Notes: generated by a model not told the origin, from the sequence alone. A stretch of DNA of 64,000 nt from Streptomyces cinnamoneus (GCF_014650495.1 NZ_BMVB01000004.1:124001-188000), one strand, 5' to 3'; counted from the first letter of the stretch, positions 17,439 to 26,614 are shown. Translations and numbers: made by a program.

Positions 17439-18206
17439 GTGTCGACGCCGTTCTATGTCTCACCCCAGCAGGCCATGGCCGACCGCGCCGAGTACGCCCG
17501 CAAGGGCATCGCGCGCGGCCGCAGCGTCGTGGTCCTCCAGTACAACGACGGCGTTGTCTTCGTTGCCGAGAACCCGTCCCGGGCCCTGCACAAGGTCAGC
17601 GAGATCTACGACCGGATCGCCTTCGCGGCGGTCGGCAAGTACAACGAGTTCGAGAACCTGCGCATCGGCGGCGTCCGCTACGCCGACCTGCGCGGCTACA
17701 CCTACGACCGCGACGACGTCACCGCCCGCGGCCTGGCCAACGTCTACGCGCAGACGCTGGGCACGATCTTCTCCAGCGCGGGCGAGAAGCCGTACGAGGT
17801 GGAGCTGATCGTCGCCGAGGTGGGGGCCGCCCCCGAGGACGACCAGATCTACCGGCTTCCGCACGACGGCTCGATCGTGGACGAGCACGGCTCGGTCGCG
17901 GTCGGCGGCAACGCGGACCAGATCAGCAGCTACCTCGACCAGCGGCACCGGGACGGGATGACCCTCGCCGAGGCGCTCAAGCTGGCGGTGGAGTCGCTCG
18001 CCCGGGACACCAACGGCAGTGAGCGCACGCTGACCGCCGAGCAGCTGGAGGTCGCGGTCCTGGACCGCAAGCGCCCGCAGCAGCGCAAGTTCAAGCGTCT
18101 CCTCGGGCGGCAGCTGTCCCGGCTGCTGGAGGAGGGCAGCGGTTCCCGCTCCGGTTCCGCAGGCTCCTCGGAGGGCGCCGGGTCCGCGGAGGACGGCGAG
18201 GACTGA
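17439..18206 (+). CDS. prcA: 20S proteasome alpha subunit
   Basis: The 255-aa outer-ring subunit begins [20 protein letters not shown], the N-terminal gate segment and H0 helix. It lacks a catalytic threonine. The C-terminal tail (about 225-255) is Ser/Gly/Glu-rich and variable. GTG 17439 comes 34 bp after prcB, with AAAGGGACGGAT upstream. The ARC QYL tail should dock into pockets between these subunits. A 13-bp hairpin follows the stop. Confidence 0.97.
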   Translation: MSTPFYVSPQQAMADRAEYARKGIARGRSVVVLQYNDGVVFVAENPSRALHKVSEIYDRIAFAAVGKYNEFENLRIGGVRYADLRGYTYDRDDVTARGLANVYAQTLGTIFSSAGEKPYEVELIVAEVGAAPEDDQIYRLPHDGSIVDEHGSVAVGGNADQISSYLDQRHRDGMTLAEALKLAVESLARDTNGSERTLTAEQLEVAVLDRKRPQQRKFKRLLGRQLSRLLEEGSGSRSGSAGSSEGAGSAEDGED

Positions 18207-18239
18207 GCGCGCCGGGGACCGAGCGTGTTGTGCGTACCG

Positions 18240-18270
18240 CCGGGCGGGCCGGGACATCCGGCCCGCCCGG
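18240..18270. terminator. Bidirectional terminator between prcA and the LacI-type regulator gene
   Basis: A perfect 13-bp stem (18240-18252 with 18258-18270, core CGGGCGGGCCGG) closes on a GACAT loop between convergent genes. Confidence 0.75.
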
Positions 18271-18273
18271 TGC

Positions 18274-19362
18274 TCATTTTCCGGCCGCGGGGCCGGTGGA
18301 CCTCCGGGCCACCAGGCCGACCGGCAGGGCCGTCGCCTCGGCGGGCTTGCCGTCCAGGACGGCCATCAGGGCCCGCATGCCCGCCTCGCCCACGGCCTCG
18401 GCCGGCAGCCGGACCGTGGTCAGCTCCGGTTCCAGGGCCGTGGCCAGCGGCAGGTCGTCGAAGCCGGTCACCGAGAGGTCGTCCGGCACCCGCAGGCCCA
18501 GCCGCCGGGCGGCCTTGCAGGCGCCCGCGGCCAGCATGTCCCCGTCACAGATGAGGGCCGTCGGGCGCGGTCCGGGTCCGGTCAGCGCGCGCTCGGCGGC
18601 GCGGCGGCCGGCATGGACGTCCAGGGCGGCGTGCTCGGTCCGTACGACCGCGGCGGCGGTGCCCTGCAGGGCGTCGGCCAGGGCCCGGGCCCGTACCCGG
18701 AAGGTCCACGAGTCGATGCCCGCCGCGATGTGGCCGATACGGCGGTGGCCGAGGCCGAGCAGGTGCCGGGCCACCTGGTGCATCCCGTCGGCGATGTCGA
18801 GGTTGACCGTGGCCGCGGCGTCGGTCCGCTCGGGGTCGCTGTCGAGCATGACCAGGGGCAGGCCGCCCTCGCGGATGTCGGTCAGGGCGTCGGCCGCCAT
18901 GGACGAGGCGATGACGCCGTCGAGGGTGGCCCGTGCCGAGGCGAAGGGGTCGGGGGCGGGGCCGGTGCCGCCGGGGGAGGGGTAGAGCACCACGCCCACG
19001 CCGTGCTCGGCGGCGGCCCGGGCCGCGCCGGTGTAGAGGCGGGCGAAGAAGTCGTTGGTGAGGGCGGGCACGACCAGCAGCGCGGTCCGGGTGCGGCCCA
19101 GCCGCAGGTTGCGGGCGGCGAGGTTGGGCCGGTAGCCCAGTTCGCGAGCGGCCCCGCGCACGGCCTCGGCGGTCGGTTCGGAGACCCGGCCCCGCCATTT
19201 CTCCCCCATGACGAGGGAGACCGTAGCCTGGGAGACGCCCGCGGCACGCGCCACGTCACGGCTGGTGGCCCGGGCGGCCGCGGCGTGCCGCCCCCGGACG
19301 GTCGGCCAGCGCGGTCCGCCCTTGTCGTCGCCCTGCCCGACCTCGCGTTCGTCTGCAGCCAC
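18274..19362 (-). CDS. LacI-family transcriptional regulator
   Basis: The 362-aa repressor-type protein has an N-terminal HTH at about 32-55 (TSRDVARAAGVSQATVSLVM) and a periplasmic-binding-like ligand domain (about 90-355). The first 30 residues are an extra polar extension. GTG 19362 is the start. The gene is divergent from an MFS transporter, and the gap holds a near-perfect 26-bp palindrome that is probably its own operator. The effector is unknown, perhaps a sugar or whatever the transporter moves. The pair separates prcA from pafA. Confidence 0.92.
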   Translation of the reverse strand: MAADEREVGQGDDKGGPRWPTVRGRHAAAARATSRDVARAAGVSQATVSLVMGEKWRGRVSEPTAEAVRGAARELGYRPNLAARNLRLGRTRTALLVVPALTNDFFARLYTGAARAAAEHGVGVVLYPSPGGTGPAPDPFASARATLDGVIASSMAADALTDIREGGLPLVMLDSDPERTDAAATVNLDIADGMHQVARHLLGLGHRRIGHIAAGIDSWTFRVRARALADALQGTAAAVVRTEHAALDVHAGRRAAERALTGPGPRPTALICDGDMLAAGACKAARRLGLRVPDDLSVTGFDDLPLATALEPELTTVRLPAEAVGEAGMRALMAVLDGKPAEATALPVGLVARRSTGPAAGK

Positions 19363-19426
19363 CGCTGTGACGCCCCTCTCCGCTGCCGCCGTGCTCCGCG
19401 GCTGGACCCGCAGGCTGCGGCCATGG

Positions 19427-19452
19427 TACGTATAACGAGCTAGTTATACGTA
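19427..19452. promoter_or_regulatory. Probable LacI-type operator overlapping divergent promoters
   Basis: Arms TACGTATAAC (19427-19436) and GTTATACGTA (19443-19452) are perfect inverted repeats around GAGCTA, giving a 26-bp palindrome with one mismatched central pair. Each arm contains a TTATAC -10-like hexamer, one per strand, so bound repressor would block both divergent genes. Confidence 0.7.
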
Positions 19453-19517
19453 AAACCGGGATGGCTCGGTCAAAGACGACCGGCGCTCGGCCGCCGGATC
19501 GCTACGAGAGGCGGACA

Positions 19518-20786
19518 ATGGCGGCGGCGGGCGGCGGTTACGTCGAGATGCTCAAGACGCGGCACGCGGCGCGGCTGCTCGCCGGCACTCTGGTGGGCCG
19601 GCTTCCCAACGCCACCGCCGCGCTGGCGATCGTCCTCTTCGTCCGCGCCGAGGGCGGCAGCTTCACCCTCGCCGGTGCGCTCTCCGCCGTCTACGGCGTG
19701 GCCAACGCCGTCGGCCAGCCGCTGCTCGGCCGGGCCGTCGACCTCTACGGCCAGCCCCGCGTCATCTTCCCCTCGGCCGTGCTGACCGCGCTGGGCATGG
19801 GACTGTTCACCGTCGTCGGCCTGGACCCGCTGCCTCTGTCCTACGGTGCCATGATCCTCGCGGGTCTGTTCGCGCCGCCGCTGGAGGGCGGACTGCGGGC
19901 CCTGTGGCCCTCCGTCCTGAAGAACGAGGACGACCTCCACGCCGCGTACTCCCTGGACGCGATCGCCCAGGAACTGATCTACGTGGTCGGTCCGCTGATC
20001 GTCACCCGGATCGTCGCCCTGTGGTCCGAGGCCGCCGCGCTGAACGTCCTGCACCTGCTGGGTGTCATCGGCGCCCTCGCGGTGGTCAGCTCGCCGCCCT
20101 CCCGCAGGTGGCGCAGTGCGCCCCGCGAGGCGCACTGGCTGGGCGCGCTGCGCTCCCGCGGGCTGCTGGTGCTGCTGGGCACGTTCTTCTTCATCGGCTC
20201 GGCCCTCGGCTCCATCGCCGTCGCGTCGGTGGCCTACGGTGACGACCGCGGCGGCGGCAACGTCGCCAGCTACCTCCTCTCGGCCCTGGGCGTCGGCGCC
20301 CTGATCGGCGGCTCCGTCTACGGCGCCCGGCAGTGGGGCGGCAGCCCCGAGCAGCGGCTGCGGGTGCTGGTCTGCGGGCTGGCCCTGCTCTACGTACCGC
20401 TGCTGCTGGTGCCGGGCGTGGTGGCCATGACGACGCTGGCCGTCGTGGCGGGCCTCTTCCTCGCCCCCTGCCTCGCCTGTGCGTTCGTCGTCGTCGACCG
20501 GCACGCCCCGAGCGGCACCGTGACGGAGGCGTTCTCCTGGCTGGTGACCTCCTTCGGTGTGGGCGCCGCGATCGGCACCGCCTTCGTGGGACCGGCGGTC
20601 GAATACGGCGGGGCCACCGCCGGGTTCGTCGTCGCGGTGGGCGGCGGCATCGCCGCCGCGCTGGTCCTCCTGCTCGCGCGGCGCTCCCTGCAGGCCCCCG
20701 CGGCCGCCTCGACGGTCGTGGCCCGGTCGGAAAATGATCGGAACGGTGCTGTCGAACCCGGTTTCAGCACGGAGCATCAGGCGTAA
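19518..20786 (+). CDS. MFS transporter
   Basis: The 422-aa integral membrane protein has about 12 hydrophobic segments, and RLPNATAALAIVLFVRAEGG at the first helices resembles drug/sugar efflux-type MFS carriers. ATG 19518 is preferred because GAGAGG lies 7 nt upstream; an alternative in-frame ATG at 19461 lies only 8 nt from the operator arm and lacks a ribosome site. It is divergent from the LacI-type gene and probably repressed by it. The next gene, pafA, starts 9 nt after its stop but has its own -10 box. The substrate is unknown. Confidence 0.88.
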   Translation: MAAAGGGYVEMLKTRHAARLLAGTLVGRLPNATAALAIVLFVRAEGGSFTLAGALSAVYGVANAVGQPLLGRAVDLYGQPRVIFPSAVLTALGMGLFTVVGLDPLPLSYGAMILAGLFAPPLEGGLRALWPSVLKNEDDLHAAYSLDAIAQELIYVVGPLIVTRIVALWSEAAALNVLHLLGVIGALAVVSSPPSRRWRSAPREAHWLGALRSRGLLVLLGTFFFIGSALGSIAVASVAYGDDRGGGNVASYLLSALGVGALIGGSVYGARQWGGSPEQRLRVLVCGLALLYVPLLLVPGVVAMTTLAVVAGLFLAPCLACAFVVVDRHAPSGTVTEAFSWLVTSFGVGAAIGTAFVGPAVEYGGATAGFVVAVGGGIAAALVLLLARRSLQAPAAASTVVARSENDRNGAVEPGFSTEHQA

Positions 20787-20789
20787 TGT
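20784..20789 (+). promoter_or_regulatory. -10 element (TAATGT) for predicted leaderless pafA
   Basis: TAATGT overlaps the MFS stop codon and ends exactly 6 nt before the pafA ATG. No Shine-Dalgarno sequence is present. This predicts an independent leaderless pafA transcript. Confidence 0.6.
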
Positions 20790-20795
20790 TCAGGC

Positions 20796-22157
20796 ATGGA
20801 CCGCCGCATTTTCGGGCTGGAGAACGAGTACGGCGTCACGTGCACCTTCAGAGGACAGCGCCGGCTGTCCCCTGACGAAGTGGCGCGGTACCTCTTCCGC
20901 CGCGTTGTTTCCTGGGGCCGCAGCAGCAATGTCTTCCTGCGCAACGGCGCCCGTCTCTACCTGGATGTGGGCTCGCACCCGGAGTATGCGACTCCGGAGT
21001 GCGACAGCGTGACCGAGCTGGTCACCCACGACAAGGCGGGCGAGCGCATCCTCGAGGGCCTGCTCGTCGACGCAGAACGGCGCCTGCACGAGGAGGGAAT
21101 CGCGGGCGACGTCTACCTCTTCAAGAACAACACCGATTCCGCCGGGAACTCCTACGGCTGCCACGAGAACTACCTCGTCGCGCGGCACGGGGAGTTCTCC
21201 CGTCTGGCGGACATCCTCATCCCCTTCCTGGTCACCCGGCAGCTCCTGTGCGGGGCGGGGAAGGTGCTCCAGACCCCGCGGGGCGCGGTCTACTGCGTCA
21301 GCCAGCGCGCGGAGCACATCTGGGAGGGCGTCAGCTCCGCCACCACCCGCTCCCGGCCGATCATCAACACCCGGGACGAGCCGCACGCCGACGCCGAGCG
21401 CTACCGCAGGCTGCACGTCATCGTCGGCGACTCCAACATGTCCGAGACGACCATGTTGCTCAAGGTCGGCGCCACCGACCTGGTCCTGCGCATGATCGAG
21501 GCCGGTACGGTCATGCGCGACCTGACGCTGGAGAACCCGATCCGGGCCATCCGCGAGGTCAGCCACGACGTCACGGGCCGGCGCAAGGTGCGCCTCGCCA
21601 GCGGCCGCGAGGCGTCGGCGCTGGAGGTCCAGCAGGAGTACTACGAGAAGGCCGTGGACTTCTGCGAGCGCCGGGGCATCCGCACGGGCACCGTCGAGCG
21701 CGTGCTGGAGCTGTGGGGCCGCTCGTTGGAGGCCATCCGGGACGAGGACCTGGACCGCATCGCCACCGAGATCGACTGGGTGATGAAGTACCAGCTCATC
21801 GAGCGGTACCGCGCGAAGAACAACATCTCCATGTCGCACCCGAGGATCGCGCAGATAGACCTCGCGTACCACGACATCCACCGCCGCCGGGGTCTGTACT
21901 ACCTCCTGGAGAAGCGCGGCCAGGCGGCGCGGGTGTGCAACGACCTCAAGATCTTCGAGGGCAAGTCGGTGCCGCCGCAGACCACTCGTGCCCGGCTGCG
22001 CGGCGACTTCATCCGCCGTGCGCAGGAGCAGCGCCGGGACTTCACGGTCGACTGGGTGCACCTCAAGCTCAATGACCAGGCGCAGCGGACGGTGTTGTGC
22101 AAGGACCCGTTCCGGTCGGTGGACGACCGGGTGGAGAAGCTGATCGCCGGGATGTGA
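20796..22157 (+). CDS. pafA: Pup-protein ligase PafA
   Basis: The 453-aa ligase phosphorylates the C-terminal Glu of deamidated Pup with ATP and joins it to substrate lysines. It is homologous to Dop in this window; it starts [13 protein letters not shown] and carries the active-site aspartate D57 in [17 protein letters not shown]. It lacks the Dop insertion. Conserved blocks [18 protein letters not shown] and [19 protein letters not shown] are shared with Dop. It is probably expressed from its own leaderless promoter. A strong terminator follows, separating it from the FKBP genes and pafBC. Confidence 0.97.
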   Translation: MDRRIFGLENEYGVTCTFRGQRRLSPDEVARYLFRRVVSWGRSSNVFLRNGARLYLDVGSHPEYATPECDSVTELVTHDKAGERILEGLLVDAERRLHEEGIAGDVYLFKNNTDSAGNSYGCHENYLVARHGEFSRLADILIPFLVTRQLLCGAGKVLQTPRGAVYCVSQRAEHIWEGVSSATTRSRPIINTRDEPHADAERYRRLHVIVGDSNMSETTMLLKVGATDLVLRMIEAGTVMRDLTLENPIRAIREVSHDVTGRRKVRLASGREASALEVQQEYYEKAVDFCERRGIRTGTVERVLELWGRSLEAIRDEDLDRIATEIDWVMKYQLIERYRAKNNISMSHPRIAQIDLAYHDIHRRRGLYYLLEKRGQAARVCNDLKIFEGKSVPPQTTRARLRGDFIRRAQEQRRDFTVDWVHLKLNDQAQRTVLCKDPFRSVDDRVEKLIAGM

Positions 22158-22182
22158 GAGCGGCGCCGGACGTCGCAAAAGG

Positions 22183-22225
22183 CACGGATGTGCGCCGGGT
22201 CCACCGTACCCGGCGCACATCCGTG
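22183..22225 (+). terminator. Terminator after pafA
   Basis: A perfect 18-bp stem (22183-22200 with 22208-22225; CACGGATGTGCGCCGGGT and its complement) closes on a 7-nt loop, 25 bases after the pafA stop. Confidence 0.85.
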
Positions 22226-22305
22226 TCGGACGGGGTTGATCAGCCGGGCGCAGGCCGTAGAGTGACGGCACTGCCCAGCGACCCCTATAGCCCGAGTTGG
22301 ACTTC

Positions 22306-23295
22306 ATGAACCACACGAAGAACGCGCGTCGCCTCGCCGCGGCGTTGGCCGTGCCCGTCCTGCTGCTGACCGCCGCGGCGTGCGGGTCCGAGGACGCCGG
22401 TGGGTCCTCCTCCGACGCCAAGGTGACGGTGAAGGGGGCGTTCGGGGAGAAGCCCGAGATCTCCGTACCGGACGACGCCAAGCCGGCGGACAAGCTCGTC
22501 GTCAAGACCCTGACCGAGGGCACCGGCGAGAAGGCGGAGAAGGGCTCCTTCGTCCGGCTCGACTTCGCCGGGCAGACGATGAAGGACAACAAGCCGCTCG
22601 GCGGCACCTGGGCGACCCAGGACAAGACGGCGACGCCCGGCGCGCCGCGCCGCCAGATGGTGCAGCAGCTCGGCCAGCCCAGCCAGGAGATGCCGGCCAA
22701 GGTGCTGGACGCGGTGATCGGGCAGAAGGCGGGGTCGCGCATCGAGGTCGAGGGCACCGCCAAGGCCCTGATCGGCGATCAGCTCAACCCGCAGGCGGGT
22801 GTCAAGCCCGAGGACGGCCTGGTGTGGGTCATCGACGTCGTCGGGGCCAAGAAGGTCGACCCGAAGGCCGAGGCCAAGGGCGAGCAGGCCAAGCCCGAGG
22901 AGGGCATGCCCGAGGTCAAGCCCAATGCGCAGAAGGCCGCCGAGATCGTCATCCCCAAGGACACCAAGGCGCCGACCGAGCTCAAGGAGCAGGTGCTGAT
23001 CAAGGGTGACGGCGCGGAGATCAAGGCCGGGGACGGCCTGATCGCCCAGTACACCGGTGTGAAGTGGGAGGACGGCAAGAAGTTCGACTCCTCCTGGGAC
23101 CACGCCGGCGCCACGGCCTTCCAGATCGGCACCGGCTCGGTCGTCCAGGGCTGGGACAAGGGCCTGGTCGGCAAGCACGTGGGCGACCGCGTCGAGCTGG
23201 TGATCCCGCCGAAGCTCGGCTACGAGGGCCAGGCGCAGAGCGGACTCGACAAGAACACCCTGGTCTTCGTCGTGGACATCGTGGGCAAGGTCTGA
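22306..23295 (+). CDS. FKBP-type peptidyl-prolyl isomerase lipoprotein, two-domain
   Basis: The 329-aa lipoprotein has signal MNHTKNARRLAAALAVPVLL and lipobox TAAAC with C26. Two FKBP-like domains follow: a degenerate one (about 60-180) and a canonical C-terminal one (about 215-329; QVLIKGDGAEIKAGDG, GWDKGLVGKHVGDRVELVIP). A Lys/Glu-rich linker joins them. It should assist folding of exported proteins at the outer membrane face. ATG 22306 is chosen as the first methionine of the signal peptide; a TTG nine bases earlier overlaps the weak ribosome site. A second FKBP gene follows. Confidence 0.92.
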   Translation: MNHTKNARRLAAALAVPVLLLTAAACGSEDAGGSSSDAKVTVKGAFGEKPEISVPDDAKPADKLVVKTLTEGTGEKAEKGSFVRLDFAGQTMKDNKPLGGTWATQDKTATPGAPRRQMVQQLGQPSQEMPAKVLDAVIGQKAGSRIEVEGTAKALIGDQLNPQAGVKPEDGLVWVIDVVGAKKVDPKAEAKGEQAKPEEGMPEVKPNAQKAAEIVIPKDTKAPTELKEQVLIKGDGAEIKAGDGLIAQYTGVKWEDGKKFDSSWDHAGATAFQIGTGSVVQGWDKGLVGKHVGDRVELVIPPKLGYEGQAQSGLDKNTLVFVVDIVGKV

Positions 23296-23360
23296 TCCCC
23301 TGACCGGGGTCTGCCAGAATTGCACGGTTGTCTACACGATTCATTCGTAGGAGCACGTTC

Positions 23361-23735
23361 GTGAACATCGAAAAGCCCGAGATCGACTTCCCCGAGGGCG
23401 ACGTTCCGTCCGACCTCGAGATCACGGAGATCTGGGAGGGCGACGGCGCCGTGGCCAAGGCCGGCGACTTCGTCAAGGTCCACTACGTGGGCGTGGCCTG
23501 GTCCACCGGTGAGGAGTTCGACGCGAGCTGGAACCGCGGCAACCCGCTGGAGTTCAAGCTCGGCGCCGGCCAGGTCATCGCGGGCTGGGACAAGGGCATC
23601 CAGGGCATGAAGGTCGGTGGCCGCCGCAAGCTGGTCATCCCCGCCCACCTCGGCTACGGCGACCGCGGCGCCGGCGGCGGTGTCATCGCCCCGGGCGAGA
23701 CGCTGATCTTCGTTTGCGATCTGATGGGCGTCTGA
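23361..23735 (+). CDS. FKBP-type peptidyl-prolyl cis-trans isomerase, cytoplasmic
   Basis: The 124-aa single-domain FKBP has no signal peptide. VKVHYVGVAWSTGEEFDASW, GAGQVIAGWDKGIQGMKVGG and AHLGYGDRGAGG are the classic FKBP12-like motifs, with the pocket tryptophan in GWDKG. GTG 23361 has TAGGAG 8 nt upstream. It catalyses proline isomerisation in protein folding. It sits 65 bp after the lipoprotein FKBP and is followed by a T-tract terminator, so the two form a short unit inside the pupylation region. Confidence 0.95.
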   Translation: MNIEKPEIDFPEGDVPSDLEITEIWEGDGAVAKAGDFVKVHYVGVAWSTGEEFDASWNRGNPLEFKLGAGQVIAGWDKGIQGMKVGGRRKLVIPAHLGYGDRGAGGGVIAPGETLIFVCDLMGV

Positions 23736-23751
23736 GACACCCCGAACGAAG

Positions 23752-23792
23752 GCCGAGGGCCCGTGCCTGACTGGCACGGGCCCTCGGCTTTT
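23752..23792 (+). terminator. Rho-independent terminator after FKBP gene
   Basis: A perfect 16-bp stem (GCCGAGGGCCCGTGCC, 23752-23767, with 23773-23788), a 5-nt loop and a TTTT run immediately after give a classic intrinsic terminator. Confidence 0.92.
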
Positions 23793-23851
23793 GTCGTGGG
23801 AGCCGTGAGCGGTACGGTCAACGGTTGAGAGCACAAGTAGAGAGGGCGTCG

Positions 23852-24844
23852 ATGGCGATTGCCAAGGCCGAGCGGTTGATGAACCTGGCGCTGTGCCTGC
23901 TGGGGACGCGCCGTCCGCTCAGCAAGGGTGAGTTGCGGGCTTCGATCGAGGCTTACATCGAAGCCGGCAAGGGGGCCGGCGGCGCGGCGGCCGGCGACGA
24001 CCCCGGGAACGACGACGCCTTCAACCGGATGTTCGAGCGCGACAAGGACGACCTCCGCGAGCTCGGGCTGATCATCGAGACCGTCGAGGGCCTGGACGGC
24101 GAGACCGGCTACCTCGCCCGCCGCGACAGCAACCGTCTCCCCGCGATCACCCTGGACGTGGAGGAGGCCGCCGCCCTGGGCCTGGCCGCCAGGGTGTGGC
24201 AACAGGCCCGCCTGGCCGCCGCCGCCAGCGGCGCCCTGCAGAAGCTGGCGGCGGCCGGCATGCCGCTGGCGGAGGACCCGTACGGGACGCACAGCGCCCT
24301 GGAGACCCGCATCCCCGTCCACGAGGCGGCCTTCGAGCCGCTGATGCTGGCCGCCCGGGACCGCCGGCCCGTCGTCTTCGACTACCGCAAGAGCAACGCC
24401 GCCCGCCCCGAACAGCGCCGCGTCGAGCCCTGGGCCCTGGAGTGCTGGCGCGGCCACTGGTACCTGGCCGGCTGGGACCGCGACCGGCAGGCCGAGCGCG
24501 TCTTCCGGCTCTCCCGGATCACCGGCAAGGTGCGCTCGCGCGCCCTGCCGTTCACCGCGCCCGTGCCGGACCACGTCACCGTCCGCACCACCGTCGAGCG
24601 CTGGGCGGGCGAGAAGGCCACCGGCACGGCCCGGATCAAGGTGCGGGCGGGCCACGGCTACCCGCTGCGCGCCCGCGCGCTCGCCACGCACGACCTCGGC
24701 GACGGCTGGGACGAGCTGGAGATCCCCTACGGGCACGGGCTGGACGCCTGGCTCGTGGAGTTCGGGCCCGACGTCATCGTGCTGGAACCCGCCGAGCTGC
24801 GGGCCGAAGTGATCGACCGGCTGCGCGCCGTCGCCAAGGGCTGA
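23852..24844 (+). CDS. pafB: WYL-domain transcriptional regulator PafB
   Basis: The 330-aa protein has an N-terminal winged helix (about 1-70, AERLMNLALCLLGTRRPLSKGEL) and a WYL domain (about 140-235), and ends in a WCX-like region. Position just before pafC identifies it as PafB, which with PafC activates the RecA/LexA-independent DNA-damage response in mycobacteria, probably sensing single-stranded DNA through the WYL domains. ATG 23852 has AGAGAGGG upstream; a TTG 27 bases earlier is unlikely. The gap to pafC is 21 bp. Despite the name it is not needed for pupylation. Confidence 0.93.
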   Translation: MAIAKAERLMNLALCLLGTRRPLSKGELRASIEAYIEAGKGAGGAAAGDDPGNDDAFNRMFERDKDDLRELGLIIETVEGLDGETGYLARRDSNRLPAITLDVEEAAALGLAARVWQQARLAAAASGALQKLAAAGMPLAEDPYGTHSALETRIPVHEAAFEPLMLAARDRRPVVFDYRKSNAARPEQRRVEPWALECWRGHWYLAGWDRDRQAERVFRLSRITGKVRSRALPFTAPVPDHVTVRTTVERWAGEKATGTARIKVRAGHGYPLRARALATHDLGDGWDELEIPYGHGLDAWLVEFGPDVIVLEPAELRAEVIDRLRAVAKG

Positions 24845-24865
24845 GAGGAACGGAAGCGACCCCTG

Positions 24866-25828
24866 ATGGCCACCAACGCCATTGACCAGACCCGGCGGAT
24901 GCTCTCGCTGGTCACCTACCTCCGCGAGCGCCCCGGTGCCCGCGTCACCGACGTCGCCCGCGCCTTCGGCATCACCGAGGACGAGCTGATCGGCGACCTC
25001 GACGTGCTGCCCATGTGCGGCACCAGCTTCCGGGGCGGTGACCTGCTGGACATCGACACCGACGGCGACCGCATCTGGTGGCACAACCCCGACGCCTCCG
25101 GCACCAGCACCGGCGAGCCGCTGCGGCTCGCCGCCGACGAGGCCACCGCGCTGCTCGTCGCCGCCCGCGCCGTGGCGACCCTGCCCGGGCTGCGCGAGAG
25201 CGACCGGCAAGCCCTCGTGCGCGCCACCGCCAAGATCGAGGCCGCGGCGGGCGAGGCGGCGGGCGCCAGCTCCCGGCTGTCGGTGACCTTCGAGTCCGAG
25301 GGCGGCGTCTTCGCCGACGCCGACCGGGCCATCTCCGAGCGCCGCCGCGTCTGGCTGCGCTACTACTCGCCCGCCCGCGACGAGCTGACCGAGCGGGAGG
25401 TCGACCCGATCCGGCTGTTCGCCGTCGGCCACACCTACATGGAGGCGTGGTGCCGGCTCTCCGAGGCGCGGCGCACCTTCCGCCTCGACCGGGTGGCCGA
25501 GATCAGGATCCTCGACGAGCCCTCCGACCCGCCGCCCGTCGAGCTGCGCGACCTCTCCGAGGGGCTGGTGCAGCCGGCCGCCGAGGATCCCGAGGTCGTC
25601 ATCGAGGTGGGCCCCGGCGGCCGCTGGGTCGCCGAGTACTACCCGCACGACAGCGCCGAGGAGCTGGCCGACGGCGGTCTGCGGATCACACTGCGCACCC
25701 CCGACCCGGCCTCCCTGCGGCGGCTGGCGCTGCGGCTCGGCCGGGACGGGCGGATCGCCGCCCCGGCCGATCTGGCCGACAGCGCACGGGACGCCGCCCG
25801 CGAGGCGCTCGCGGCGTACGGAGAGTGA
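24866..25828 (+). CDS. pafC: WYL-domain transcriptional regulator PafC
   Basis: The 320-aa partner of PafB has a winged helix at about 5-60 (TRRMLSLVTYLRERPGARVT), a WYL domain at about 140-220 (RRRVWLRYYSPARDELTEREVDP) and a WCX C-terminus. PafB and PafC act as a heterodimer in the mycolic-acid-free relatives too, by inference. ATG 24866 follows AGAGGAACGGAAG. The next small zinc-ribbon gene begins 14 nt later and is likely cotranscribed. Confidence 0.93.
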   Translation: MATNAIDQTRRMLSLVTYLRERPGARVTDVARAFGITEDELIGDLDVLPMCGTSFRGGDLLDIDTDGDRIWWHNPDASGTSTGEPLRLAADEATALLVAARAVATLPGLRESDRQALVRATAKIEAAAGEAAGASSRLSVTFESEGGVFADADRAISERRRVWLRYYSPARDELTEREVDPIRLFAVGHTYMEAWCRLSEARRTFRLDRVAEIRILDEPSDPPPVELRDLSEGLVQPAAEDPEVVIEVGPGGRWVAEYYPHDSAEELADGGLRITLRTPDPASLRRLALRLGRDGRIAAPADLADSARDAAREALAAYGE

Positions 25829-25842
25829 AGGGGAACCGCACA

Positions 25843-26103
25843 GTGGAATGGTCAGGAGACGTGAGGAACGCCCGGACGACGGCAGCCGCCGTCTTCAAGG
25901 CCGCGTGCCCCGACTGCCGGGGGTGCTTCGAGCTGGCCGCGGGCGCCCTGCGGCTGGCCATCGGCGCCAGCGACCGCACCACCTTCTACTCCTTCACCTG
26001 CCCCGACTGCGGCTCGGCCGTCCGCAAGCCGGCCGGCGAGCGGATCGTGGAGTTGCTCACGGGCGGCGGCGTGCGCACGCTGCGCCTGCACATCACGGCC
26101 TGA
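25843..26103 (+). CDS. Small zinc-ribbon-like protein
   Basis: The 86-aa protein has two cysteine knuckles, CPDCRGC at about 22-28 and CPDCG at about 53-57, the pattern of a four-cysteine zinc ribbon. It has no membrane segment. GTG 25843 follows GAAGGGGAA at good spacing; GTG 25861 is an alternative start that keeps both knuckles. It follows pafC by 14 nt, so may be part of the same transcript and could be a nucleic-acid-binding accessory. The function is not recognised. Confidence 0.7.
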   Translation: MEWSGDVRNARTTAAAVFKAACPDCRGCFELAAGALRLAIGASDRTTFYSFTCPDCGSAVRKPAGERIVELLTGGGVRTLRLHITA

Positions 26104-26132
26104 GCGCCCCGGCCCCCCTCCCGTCCCCCCGA

Positions 26133-26138
26133 TAGGCT
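26133..26138 (+). promoter_or_regulatory. -10 element (TAGGCT) for a predicted leaderless small gene
   Basis: TAGGCT ends exactly 6 nt before the ATG at 26145, with no ribosome-binding site between. Confidence 0.55.
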
Positions 26139-26144
26139 CGTCCC

Positions 26145-26351
26145 ATGTTCTGGCCCATGCTCGCCATCGCCCTCGGCTTCCTCGGCATCGCCGTGCTCGG
26201 CGTCCTGGCCGCGCGCGTGTTCGTCGAGACCCGGCGGCTCGCCCGGCAGGTGTCCGAGGCGTCCGGGCGCATCACCCGGGCGGCCGAGGACCTCGAACGG
26301 GCCGCGACGCCGCTGGCCGCCGGCGGCGCGCACGTACTGCGCCAGGACTGA
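26145..26351 (+). CDS. Small single-pass membrane protein
   Basis: The 68-aa protein has one N-terminal transmembrane helix (about 3-24, PMLAIALGFLGIAVLGVLAA) and an amphipathic, probably helical cytoplasmic tail (RRLARQVSEASGRITRAAEDLERA). It resembles the small DUF948-like or Tat-adjacent membrane proteins in layout. It lies 264 bp before tatA. Function unknown; support comes from the leaderless promoter and the coding-type third-position GC. Confidence 0.65.
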   Translation: MFWPMLAIALGFLGIAVLGVLAARVFVETRRLARQVSEASGRITRAAEDLERAATPLAAGGAHVLRQD

Positions 26352-26614
26352 GCGGGCGGCGGTTTCCGGCCGTTTCCGGCGGGACCGCAGCTGAAGGGCC
26401 GGGTCCGGGGCTCTGCTGGCCTCCGGGGGCGGACGGTACGCTGGTCCGGGCGGCCCTGCGGACGAGGCGGAGGGCCGCGACCGGGAGTATGCACGGGGAT
26501 TGCCCGGCGTTTACCCCTGCGCGTTACGATCGCTGCCGTACGACTGATGGACAAATGTCCGATCGGTCGCCCGGACCCCCATACCCATGCCGCTTCGGTG
26601 AGAAGGTAAACCAC

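Noticed and set aside
18230..18985. Plus-strand frame opposite the LacI-type gene
   Set aside because: It lies wholly antisense to a regulator with a clear HTH; the translation is Arg/Ser/Ala-rich with no domain.
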